NCBI GenBank assembly: GCA_947095585.1
Contig: OX352761.1
Coordinates: 86,370,419-86,434,418, forward strand
DNA: 64,000 nucleotides
Reading direction: 5' to 3'
Source: Nephrocerus scutellatus
Taxonomy: Eukaryota > Arthropoda > Insecta > Diptera > Pipunculidae
Position 1 is the first letter of the stretch. The number at the start of each line of letters is the position of its first letter. A program made the translations under genes and the position numbers. Below, in pieces: positions 45,721-54,838 of this stretch. The notes under the pieces were generated by a model. It saw only the letters and a list, made by a program, of their open reading frames with translations. It had not been told where the DNA came from and did no database searches.

Positions 45721-46464
45721 TGATATTTTGTAATAATATAAATTTTTTATTAAATTTTTATTCTTTAACCTTCTTTCTTTTTTATTTTACCTTAGTTTTC
45801 TTGTTTTAATTTTTAAATATTTTTCACCTTTATTATATTCTAGCTTTCTGGTGTTACTTTCTAAATATATTCACTTGTTAAATAATTTCTTTCTTTTAAA
45901 TCTTTTGATAATATATTTCTTTCTTGTAATTCTTTTTAATAATTAATTCTTTTTTTTAAATATCTTATTTTTAATAATTTCTTTCTTTTAAATCTTTTAA
46001 TAATATATTTATTTCTTGTAAATCTTTGTAATTATTTTTGTAGTTTCTTTTAAATGTAATAATTTTAATAAATCTTACATAAATAAAAACATGGCTCCAA
46101 CGACGACTTTGCAGAATTGTCCGGTTTCCAATTGAAGTACTTGGGGTATGCTTGCAGCACGGATTTATTTCGTTGTTGCTTACGAACGGATACTATAGGC
46201 AAGTCGATGTTGTGGTTGTAGGACGCCGGTGGCAGTGGCTCAATTGTTAATAATGGCTTCGGCCGCTTATGGAGTTTTTAGGCTGCCAGCTACGCACTTT
46301 CCACGATGTGCAATTTTTTTTGCTGTCACTTGGGGAGCACTTAAATTTTTTTTTTTAACACAACGAGTTACATTTTTTTAAAACACTATCACTTAAATTA
46401 GCTTTAAAATTTACGAAAGCACTCGCGTTTTTGTGAAGCTATAACAATTCGAATTAATTAATTT
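45721..46464 (-). other. AT-rich leader upstream of the gag remnant
   Basis: T-rich low-complexity region with repeated TTTCTTTCTTTTAAATCTTT phrases, followed by non-coding sequence. Its position between gag and the primer-binding-site-like motif suggests the 5' untranslated leader. Confidence 0.5.
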
Positions 46465-46472
46465 AATTTTAC

Positions 46473-46492
46473 ACCGGGTCCCTGCTCGCCAA
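46473..46492 (-). other. Candidate primer-binding site of the second Gypsy element
   Basis: On the minus strand the sequence TTGGCGAGCAGGGACCCGGT directly follows ...AAAAGAACA, an LTR-type end (CA). Spacing and the TTGGCG start fit an LTR-retroelement primer-binding site; tRNA not assigned. Confidence 0.55.
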
Positions 46493-47273
46493 TGTTCTTT
46501 TATATTTTTAAAAAAATTTCATGTAAATTCTCAAATAGGGGATGAGTATGTGTTAAAATTTGAAGAAAATCTCAACGAGTCTCAGGACCGTTCACTCCAA
46601 CCAACTTAAAAAAGTTTTGTCCATCAGTGATACACATGTGTTTAAAATTTGAAGAAAATCGAGCTAATTTTTAAAAAAGTTATATGGGCACCCCTTGGGC
46701 CGCAGGGCCCGGTCACTCCAAAAACTTTACAAAAAAATTTTTCCTTCGGAGATACACTTGTATATAAAATTTGAAGAAAATCGGGTAAATTTTTTTGAAA
46801 AATTTTTATGGGGCCCCACGACCCCGGCCGCCAACATTTTTGCAAAAAGTGTTGTGCATCGGAGATACACACGTATATAAAATTTAAAAAAATCGGGTTA
46901 ATGTTTTTAAAAAAAAATTTGGGGCCCGGGGTCTCGAAATTTTTTACAAAAAGTGTTATCCATCGGAGATACACATGTGTATTAATTTGAATTTGAAGAA
47001 AATCGCGTTTACTTTTTTAAAAAAAATTTATGGGGCCCCGCGAACTCGGGGCCCGGGGTCTCTAAAATTTTCACAAGAAGTGTTTTTCATCAGAGATACA
47101 TACGTATATAAAATTTGAAGAAAATCGGGTTAATTTTTTTTAAAAAAAATGTTGGGGCCCCCAAAATTTTACAAAAAGTGTTATCCATCGGAGATACACA
47201 TGTGTATTAAATTTGAAGAAAATCGGGTTAATTTCTTTAAAAAAAATTTATGGGGCCCCACGAACCCGGGGCC
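46493..47273 (+). repeat. LTR start and Helentron-like unit array
   Basis: Starts with TGTTCTTTTATATTTTTAAA (same as 42551), then the Helentron-like left end (CATGTAAATTCTC) and about six units with ACAAAAAGTGTT, GAGATACACATGTGTAT, AATCGGGTTAATTT and GGGGCCC. The last unit is interrupted at GGCC (47270-47273) by a solo LTR. Confidence 0.75.
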
Positions 47274-47895
47274 AGTTATAGAATTACTCCCCATTACAAA
47301 TAATAACAAATGCATACCAAGCATATTTGCTTGAGTATAAACATAGACACCAACGGGATGTCATAAAAATCAATCTTAATAAAAATCAGTTATACAGTTA
47401 TTTCTCATAGAGACATACCAAGCATATCTCAATGTAACAATGTATCGACACCAATGGCATGTCATAAAAATTAATAAAGATCAATACCAAGCATATCTGC
47501 TTGAATATAAACAATCGACACCAACGGCATGTCATAAAAATTAACATACCAAGCATATTCGTTTGGACATAAACAAAATCATAATGTAAGCAAAGAGTCA
47601 TTTTTCTGATGACGATATGAATGTATCTAATAGGAATATGTATGTATGTAGAATTGCAGCATATGCAATGAGTAAATATAAAAAGAGAGTTGGAGAACTC
47701 AGTATTATTTTGTCAGTCTTTAATTATGAGTCCTCTAACTCGACACCAGTATTATTTCATCAGATTTAGTTGATCAGTCTTTTAGTTGTGAGTCTCTAAC
47801 TCGAGACTATCTTTAAATAAAGAATTGAAATAAATATTAAATGGTGTTTCATTTTGGTTTTTTAAAATAAATCCCGGAGGATTAAAAACTAAACT
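47274..47895 (+). mobile_element. Solo LTR of a Gypsy-type element
   Basis: A 622-bp unit starting AGTTATAGAATTACTCC and ending AAAACTAAACT, flanked by GGCC on both sides (47270-47273 and 47896-47899). The surrounding unit array reads through if the insert is removed, so this is a 4-bp target duplication. It contains a TATA box (TATAAAAA, 47677-47684), initiator-like TCAGT words just after it, and AATAAA at 47816-47821, the normal LTR promoter and polyadenylation order in plus orientation. Its first third has four copies of a TACCAAGCATAT-containing repeat. Confidence 0.85.
47313..47590 (+). repeat. Four tandem repeats in the solo LTR U3 region
   Basis: Copies start near 47313, 47414, 47484 and 47545, each with ATACCAAGCATAT, GACACCAACGGCATGTCATA (three of four) and AAAATTA. 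Such upstream repeats in retroelement LTRs are often enhancers; that role here is inferred. Confidence 0.8.
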
Positions 47896-48070
47896 GGCCC
47901 AGGGTCTCACACATTTTTACAAAAAGTGTTGTCTATCAGAGATACACATGTGTATAAAATTTGAAGAAAATCAGGTTAATTTTTTTTTAAAAATTGTATG
48001 GGGCCTCGCGAATCGGGGCCTAGGGTCTCCAAATTTTTTACAAAAAGTGTTATCCATGGGGAAACACATG
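47896..48070 (+). repeat. Helentron-like units after the solo LTR
   Basis: Continues the interrupted unit: GGGTCTCACACATTTTTACA, AAGTGTTGTCTATCAGAGAT, ACACATGTGTATAAAATTTG. A T run of about 18 at 48073-48091 follows. Confidence 0.8.
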
Positions 48071-48082
48071 TCTTTTTTTTTT

Positions 48083-48162
48083 TTTTTTAATTCTCTTTAT
48101 TAACTTCGCTACCTTGTTTATTTGTTTGTTCGTCGTGGAATCTTGCGATCAATTTTTAACCC
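48083..48162. repeat. Reverse-oriented Helentron-like end
   Basis: Starts TTCTCTTTATTAACTTCGCT and runs to GCGATCAATTTTTAACCCA, matching the subterminal end seen at 24321-24400. The sequence then switches to a LINE; the matching remainder of this repeat is probably 52381-52600 and 57190-57350. Confidence 0.65.
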
Positions 48163-48230
48163 ATAGCCATAGTGCTCTACTGCCGAGCATTGCGAGTACC
48201 AGCCATAGTACACCATAGCAACGCTCTACC

Positions 48231-49301
48231 GTGCCTAAGGTCGCCGGGGTCGGCCTCAAGAGCAAACGTAAGAAAACCGCTGGTGTTCTCGGGAAGCAGC
48301 AGTACCAGAGGGCTGTATTCATTCAAAGCAAGATTTCTAAGAATAAAGCTGCTGGTACTGTCGATGAAAGAGATGCAGCGGATGAACTCAGATATCGCAA
48401 AGTTATAGAGGAGTTCAACAAGCGGCAATTCTGCAGCAAAGTTGCCACTGATACTGCTTCTTCTTCCAGCCAGAAACGGAAAAGGTCTCAGGATGAGGCC
48501 AGCAATGTTGCAAAGAAGGCTAAACTACCCAGGAAGGGTGGACTCACCGAGGCAACTACCAGTGGTGGTTCCAAGGTGGCAGCAATAAAGAAGTTCAAGA
48601 AGACCGCGGCTTCCTCAGTTGAGAAGGCTAAGGTCAGACCTTCTTACAAAGAGGTGGCCATTAGTCACTTGAATGTTACGCTGATCGAAGAGCTATCGAA
48701 TAGTGGCACTCCAATCTTGGACAAATGGGGCGACATTGAAGCCCGACTGTCTGAGTTGGTAATGGACCACCTTATCACAGCTGCAAAGGGTCCACCAGTC
48801 TCTTTTGACTGCTCCGTTGTCCTTAGGGGCTTCAGGATCTTAAATTGCGAGGACCAGCCGACTTTGGACTTTCTTAGCAAGTGCGTCGCTAAGATAAGCG
48901 ACGAATGGTAGGGCTTGAAAATCAAGCTTATCCCGGCCAGGGAAGTCCCTAGGAGGCCCAGGGCACGTATTTGGCTGCCAAAGATGAAGGTGGACAAAGC
49001 TAAATTCCTCCAACGTCTACGGCTCCAGAACCCTGAAATACCGATGGACAATTGGAGCATCATTCGAGCAGAAGAACCCCAGCTCAACAATATGTCCCTG
49101 GTACTCCTGATCAATGAGGAGTGTCTGGGACCTATTGAGAAAGTTGGCTTCAAGCTTAGGTTTGGCGTCAGGCAGGCCAACCTTAAGGTTTTCCGGCTGT
49201 CCCCTGAAGAAGAGGACCCGGAAGAAGATACGGCCTCCAGACTACTAGAGGATCTTAGTATAGATCCTTTGGTGGCAGGGCCTTCTACATCAACCCAATA
49301 A
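48231..49301 (+). pseudogene. LINE ORF1 protein (DUF4780-like), one in-frame stop
   Basis: Open from ATG 48231 to 49301 in one frame apart from a single TAG at 48909-48911. The first half is basic and low-complexity (KKRKRSQDEASNVAKKAKLP), as in nucleic-acid-binding ORF1 proteins. The second half contains VAISHLNVTLIEELSNSGTP, FDCSVVLRGFRILNCEDQPT, RPRARIWLPKMKVDKAKFLQ and NWSIIRAEEPQLNNMSLVLL, the layout of the DUF4780 domain found in fly LINE ORF1. Being nearly intact, it suggests a rather young copy. Confidence 0.82.
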
Positions 49302-49302
49302 T

Positions 49303-49815
49303 GACGATGTCTAGGATACTGCAAATTAATCTTAAGCACTCGAAATGTGCCTCTGATAGTCTGCAGGTCTTCCTGTGCAAAGAACACTTAGACATCGTCC
49401 TTGTACAATAACCTTGGGTCAGAGGCACTGAAGCCAAAATAAATCGCAAAGCTAACAAAGTCAGTCGATGACTGCATCCTCTTGGGATGTGACTCCAACT
49501 CCAGCCTCCCCTCTGGGGTAGCTCGGAGGACAATGAACGGGGTGAGTCTCTTTTTGATTTTATTATTAACAGTTATATTAGCATTTGTAACTCTGGTAAT
49601 ACTCCAACCTTTATCTTTCCGGGGTCGGAGAGGTTTAATGGTTGGGAAGAGGTAATCGACATTACCTTGATTTGTAATGATAAGGTTTTCAGGATTGATA
49701 ACTGGACAGTGTCCGATGTCAACTCCTACTCGGACCAAAAGTACATAAGGTTTGATCTGAACCTCCGCACTGAGTCGGTCAAAACTTACCAAAACGTAAA
49801 AAGGACTGACTGATG
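49303..49815 (+). pseudogene. LINE endonuclease remnant
   Basis: Starts MSRILQINLKHSKCASDSLQ, then KEHLDIVLVQ and PWVRGTEAKIN. The end of the domain is in shifted frames (NTPTFIFPGSERFNGWEEVI, DITLICNDKVFRIDNWTVSD, VNSYSDQKYIRFDL). The central catalytic section is missing. Confidence 0.78.
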
Positions 49816-49817
49816 AA

Positions 49818-51340
49818 TTGGACAATAAAATGAATACGTTCGAGAAATCAATGAACGTGGCTCTGAAAGCCTCTTGCCCAATCAGTCGGAGTAAAAAAGT
49901 TCACCCTCCGTGGTGGAGCCAAGACCTTAGTAAACTTAGAAGTATGACTAGGTCGATCTTCAATATATGTTATACCAACAAATACTGGCAGCCGTATAAA
50001 GACTGCTTAAGAATGTACAAGAAGGCCATCAAAGAAGCCAAGCGACGCTCTTGGATGGACTTCTGTCAATAAATTGAAACTACCAAGGAGTCTTCTCGAA
50101 TTTGCAAGATTCTGGCCAAAGAGAGCACCTGACCGACTTTCATCAAGAAAGCTGACGATGGCTGGACGGCATCTTACGCAATGGATCGCTCGGCAGCAGG
50201 ATTATACATGCCAATCTTGGCAGCTGTAATATTACTAAACGAGTCGACAGAGGCACTCCCCAAGGAGGGGTTATCTATCCCTTACTATGGCTGATGGTAA
50301 TTAATGATATACTACTAAAGCTTGAAGAAGATAGGACAAAGGCAGTTTCGTATGCAGATGACGTGGTGATACTCGTATCAGGCCAGTACTTTTCCGTCAT
50401 CAGTGAAGTCATGGAAAGGGTCCTGGGTAAAGTTAGCTCCTGGGTAACAAGCTGTGGCCTTGGAGTTAACCCTGGGAAGACCGAAATGGTTTTGTTCACC
50501 ACTAAATCCAAGATACCGGCCTTTATCCTTCCAAAACTCAACGGGAAAAGCCTCAACCTTACCCCCAGTGCCAAATATCTCGGAGTGATCTTAGATAGGA
50601 AGCTTAACTGGAAGGCTAACATAGAGAACAGGGCTAAGAAAGCATGCAAGCTAGCAGCAAAACCATCGGAAGGAAATGGGGTCTTCAACAAAAGATGGCT
50701 CTCTGGCTGTACACTCTCACATTTCACCTATGCATCGCTGGTTTGGTGGCCAGCGATGAAGAAGAAGTATAACGCCACCAAACTCAGCAGGTTACAGCGA
50801 TCAGCAGCAGCAGGCATTACAGCAGCTCTACGGCCTTACCCGACCGAGGCCCTTAACACCATCTTGAACCTACTACCTCCTGACATATTTATCAAGTATG
50901 TTGCGACGTGCAGTGCAGTACGACTCAGAGAATCTGGGTGGTTTGCTACTAGACCATACGGGCACTGCAATGTACTGCAGACAGTACCTGGAGGCTTGAT
51001 TCCATCATCTACTGATTACTGCATCCCTAAATTCAGCTTCAACTCCTCGTTCAGCGTTGAATTTCCTACCAGGAGAAATTGGAAGGATGGGACAGTAGCG
51101 AGGCAATATAACGCAACAATATTCACTGACGGATCAAAGATGAAGGACGGAGTCGGTGCAGGTATCTTCTCAGGCGTTTTAAATCTGTCAAGGTCTTTCA
51201 AGCTACCCGATTCGGCTAGCATCTTTCAGGCAGAGATTCTAGCAATCAGGGAGGCCTGTAGAGCATTAAGGCTCAGAAACGCACAAATCGGAAGGGTTGG
51301 TATCTGTGTGGTATCTGTGTTGATAGCCAATCCGCCATAA
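49818..51340 (+). pseudogene. LINE reverse transcriptase and first part of RNase H
   Basis: The finger-side segment (HPPWWSQDLSKLRSMTRSIF, PYKDCLRMYKKAIKEAKRRS) is followed by a deletion, then RVDRGTPQGGVIYPLLWLMV at about 50236-50295, the catalytic AVSYADDVVILVSGQYF, PSAKYLGVILDRKLNWKANI and a thumb. The RNase H start is ATIFTDGSKMKDGVGAGIFS with FQAEILAIREACRAL. Frame 50294-51340 is open for 348 codons. Confidence 0.88.
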
Positions 51341-51396
51341 AGGCGATTTATGCGACTACAATAAACTCGAAATTAGTACAACAGTGCCAAGAAGAA

Positions 51397-51687
51397 GAAG
51401 TATGGGCGCCGTGGCTCAGTGGAAATGCACAAGGCTGCTCAGCAGGAGGTTCAGGTTCGAATCCCAGCAACACCAAAGGTATTTTTCACGGTGTCCCACC
51501 TCTCGCGAATGAGTGACAAACGTTCCGAGAGTAATACCTTGTCACGGAAAGCTTCTCAATTCGCCGTTCGGATCCGGCCTTAAATTGTAGGTCCCTTCCA
51601 TTTGTGTCCAAAAATTAACATGCGCAGCACAAATGGTCGCGAGAAGTTAGGCCTTGCCCGCAATGGTCTGTTGCGCCGAATATTATT
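51397..51687 (+). mobile_element. tRNA-derived SINE inserted in the LINE
   Basis: Flanked by the 14-bp duplication AGTGCCAAGAAGAA at 51383-51396 and 51688-51701. It carries perfect RNA polymerase III boxes: A box TGGCTCAGTGG at 51412-51422 and B box GGTTCGAATCC at 51454-51464, at tRNA spacing. A tRNA-unrelated body (ACGGTGTCCCACCTCTCGCG) follows, ending in TATTATT. When it is removed the LINE protein reads through (QQCQEE to LASISQFLD). Confidence 0.95.
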
Positions 51688-51701
51688 AGTGCCAAGAAGA
51701 A

Positions 51702-52263
51702 TTGGCCTCCATCAGTCAATTCCTGGACATCACCATAGTATGGGTGCCGGGGCACAATAATATAGAGTGTAATGAGAGGGCGGACGAATTGGCTAACATG
51801 GGCGTTGCTATGGATACTGGCTCTATGAAGAAGGTTAGCTGTACAATGAGATTAGTCAAGGAACAAATCTCTCCTTCTTTAATACTAAGTCACAGCTCAG
51901 GTGGATCAGCCTGTCGAACTGCGCCATATCGAGATCAATGTGGCCATCCTACAGAGAAAAAAAACCACTGAGTTGTTATCAAGAACCCGAAAGGATATTG
52001 CCAGAGTTGTGGCTATCAGCACTGGCCACTGGCCAGTGGGCAGTCATGCTGCAAAGTTGGGTATACCGCACAACAACTTTTGCAGAAGTTGCAAAGATGA
52101 AATTGAGAAAGAATCTCTCATACACTTCCTCTGCAGTTGTCCGGCCCTAGCAGGGTCAAGACAACGCATTTTGGGCAAACAATTTTTTAACGACCTGAAA
52201 AAGCTCTCGGATTACAGGATCATCGACTTGATCTCATACCTGAACGCTACAGGCTGGATTTAA
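51702..52263 (+). pseudogene. LINE RNase H end and C-terminal part
   Basis: Contains the RNase H end ITIVWVPGHNNIECNERADE and, in another frame, RTRKDIARVVAISTGHWPVG with a Cys/His cluster FCRSCKDEIEKESLIHFLCS, typical for the C terminus of these LINEs. Overlapping frames show a frameshift near 51900. Confidence 0.85.
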
Positions 52264-52380
52264 ACCATGTCCTTATCCATGCTAGAACCCTCGAGTTTTG
52301 TGGCATCAAAATGGCGCATACTAGCGCTAATTGAGGAACTCGCAAGCACAGCGTGGACCACCACTCTACCTACCTACCTA

Positions 52381-52600
52381 CCATCTCCGATGGACAAAAC
52401 TTTTTGTAAAAATTTTGGAGACCCCGGACCCTATACAAATTTAAAAAAAAAATAACACGCAAATTAAAGACATGTGTATCTCCCATGGACAACACTTTTT
52501 GTAAAAATTTTGGAGACTCTGGGCCCTGGGGTCGTGAGACCCCACCCAAATTTTTTTTAAAAAATTAACCAGATTTTCTTCAAATGTTATAAAATATAGA
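52381..52600. repeat. Reverse-oriented Helentron-like units
   Basis: Two units in reverse orientation (TCCGATGGACAAAACTTTTT, GTAAAAATTTTGGAGAC, CATGTGTATCTCCCATGG). Lies between two LINEs and probably continues at 57190. Confidence 0.75.
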
Positions 52601-52831
52601 GGTTCAAATCTCTCCTAAATCGTTTCAGTTATTTTTATTTTTTTATTTTTCTCAATGCTCGGCAATATGCTTGGCACAGCGTGGGCATTAAGAAAAAGGA
52701 GAAGAAGAGAAAAGATGTCTATGAGCTTGTGTCTTGACTGTCTGTGGATCATAGTGATGTGGAAAGACAGAGCTTAACAGAGCATTCCACATACGTGTTG
52801 TACGGCTAAAGAACGAATCCCTGAATTTAAC

Positions 52832-53162
52832 GAGACCCAGACACTTACTCGAAAAACATTTGCTAGAAAAACATTTACTCGAAGAACATTTGCTAGAAAA
52901 TGTATAAAACGACATTTGCTCGAAAAACATTTGCTAGAAAAACATTTTCTCGAAAACTAAATAGTCTATGTTTTCATCCTTCTAAAAACTATCGCGAGTA
53001 ATTTTTGTTCGCGAAACGTGCGTTTTTTTAAAATTTTTCGGTTATTTATTTTACCAAAAAATTACGTTCGAGCAAATGTTTTTCGAGAAAATGTTTTAGA
53101 GCAAATGTTTTTCGAGAAAATGTTTTTCTAGCAAATGTTTTTCTAGAAAATGTCATGGAATC
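52832..53162. mobile_element. Foldback-type element of 331 bp
   Basis: Flanked by GAATTTAAC at 52823-52831 and 53163-53171, a 9-bp target duplication. Both arms are arrays of a 15-bp unit (CTAGAAAAACATTTG and close variants): about 52845-52960 in one direction and 53063-53152 in the other. About 100 bp of unrelated sequence lies between. The outer ends are also inverted (GAGACCCAGACACTTA and, reversed, GATTCCATGACATTTT). Removing it restores the LINE coding order (GRTVKF / VKFRDSFF). Inverted arms of short tandem repeats plus a 9-bp duplication match the foldback (FB) class. No ORF inside. Confidence 0.9.
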
Positions 53163-53266
53163 GAATTTAACTGTACGTCCGAAGATGGGGTTAAGGGTAA
53201 ACTGATCTGCATTAAGAGCGCCACGAGTATTGCGGTTGAATTCAAGGAGAAGTGGCATGCAACTGG

Positions 53267-54633
53267 CTATTTCTCTTGAGCACCGCTGGTGGAAGAAGGG
53301 ATAACACAGAGACAAGCAGAAGATGTTCCTGCGGTGTTTTCGTCACCGATAAGTTTTAGCGCACGGTTTTGTATTCTATCTAGTTGATGCAAGCTGGTTT
53401 TAGGCGCACCAGACCAAATATGACAATTATACTCAAGTTTAGGGCGAATAAAAGCCTTGTAGATAGTAGCCAGGTCAGAGGGAGTGAAATATTTCTTGCA
53501 CCGGGTTAGAAAACCTAAACATTTCGCAGCATTTTTGGTCATTCCAACGAAGCTTGTCGTTAACGCACATACCGAGGATTGCGAGATTTTCAGTTGCCTC
53601 GATGCAAGTGCCATTTATGGATAATGGCATGGGATTTAGGATTCGCTTGGACGACAGGAGACAGCATTGGGTTTTGGAAGCGTTAAATTCTACTCGATTG
53701 TTTTCTCCCCATTTTATTATGCTGTCTAGGTCTGAATTTACCGTGCTTAACCAAAGGCACGCATTTTTGACTCCAAACTCTGTCAAATGCCTTAGAAATA
53801 TCGAGTGCAACAGCTTTGCTTTCACAAATTGATGCAAAGACCGGTTACACTGTTCGGTGAGATATACCATCAAATCACCAGTGGAACGTTGCCCACGAAA
53901 TCCGTACTGCCGGTCACTAAGGATTTTATTGGTTTCAAGATATTTCATGAGCTGAAAATTGATCAGCGTTTCCATGACCTTGGAAAGAATGGATGTAAGT
54001 GCTATGGGTCGGTACGAAGAAGGAGACGACGGCTCACCTTTTTTGGGTATGGGCTGGACAAAGGCTGTCTTCCAACTTCTCGGGAAGAGTCCAGAAGAAT
54101 AGGATAAATGGAAAAGCTTACGCAATGGTAATGCCAGCTTGGAAGAACACCTCTTCAGAACTAATGGGGAAATACCATCTGGCCCAGCGAATTTGTGAAT
54201 GTTGAGATCGTTTAAAACCGCACGAGTACGAATGAAGATCTGTCCCATAGAGTGTTCAATACTCGGGGGTGCAAGCGGCATCAATGCACAATCTGGAAGC
54301 GTGGGGCTAGCTGCAAAATGTGCAGCAAACAGATTGGCTTTGTCTTTAGAGTTGACAACTGGAGTGTCATTATAAATGAACGTTGGAATGAACGACGAGG
54401 CTGTCGTAGGCGAATTTGACTCGCCCAAGATGAGCATTGCAATCATTTCTGGCTCGTTTAAAATTTTTTCGGTTTTCCTCCGTAGGGTTTGCTTTGTAAA
54501 GCCGAAACCATACCTCTCTAATCCTAGAAGCCTTTTTACAGCTCGAGTCGTACCATCCATCATCCCTTGGTTTGATAAACCAGCGACCATTTAAAACTCC
54601 CAAAGAAGTTGTTAAGGCCGTCCCAATTGCCAT
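53267..54633 (-). pseudogene. Reverse transcriptase of the split LINE
   Basis: RT finger/palm start is intact (FAGPDGISPLVLKRCSSKLA, FPRSWKTAFVQPIPKKGEPS, SYRPIALTSILSKVMETLIN, DRQYGFRGQRSTGDLMVYLT). A deletion then removes the catalytic box (F/YADD) between LHQFVKAKLL and LTEFGVKNACLWL. The thumb follows (KWGENNRVEFNASKTQCCLL, LAILGMCVNDKLRWND), and in the next frame CKKYFTPSDLATIYKAFIRP and KLEYNCHIWSGAPKTSLHQL. Non-functional. Confidence 0.88.
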
Positions 54634-54838
54634 ACTGTTTTTTTGGGAGTTTTTGGGTTTATTAACGAGAAATTAGCTGATACAACACAGTGGTCAGACG
54701 AGCCTAGAGGCGATAATACATTGACGGAGTAATTATCAGGACGGGAGGTAAGGAACAAGTCAAGGGTGTTTGCGGAATGATTTGCAATGTCAGGTATTCT
54801 TGTAGGCTCATTTACAAGCTGAGTAAGGTGATTTAACT

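Larger units (their letters stand above)
48163..52380 (+). mobile_element. LINE with ORF1, endonuclease, RT and RNase H (LOA/I-like)
   Basis: Order on the plus strand: ORF1 with a DUF4780-like domain, an endonuclease, a reverse transcriptase and an RNase H domain, ending in TACCTACCTACC. RNase H after RT places it in the I/LOA/R1 side of non-LTR elements. Several stops and deletions. A SINE is inserted in the RNase H region. Its left and right neighbours are reverse-oriented Helentron-like sequence. Confidence 0.87.
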
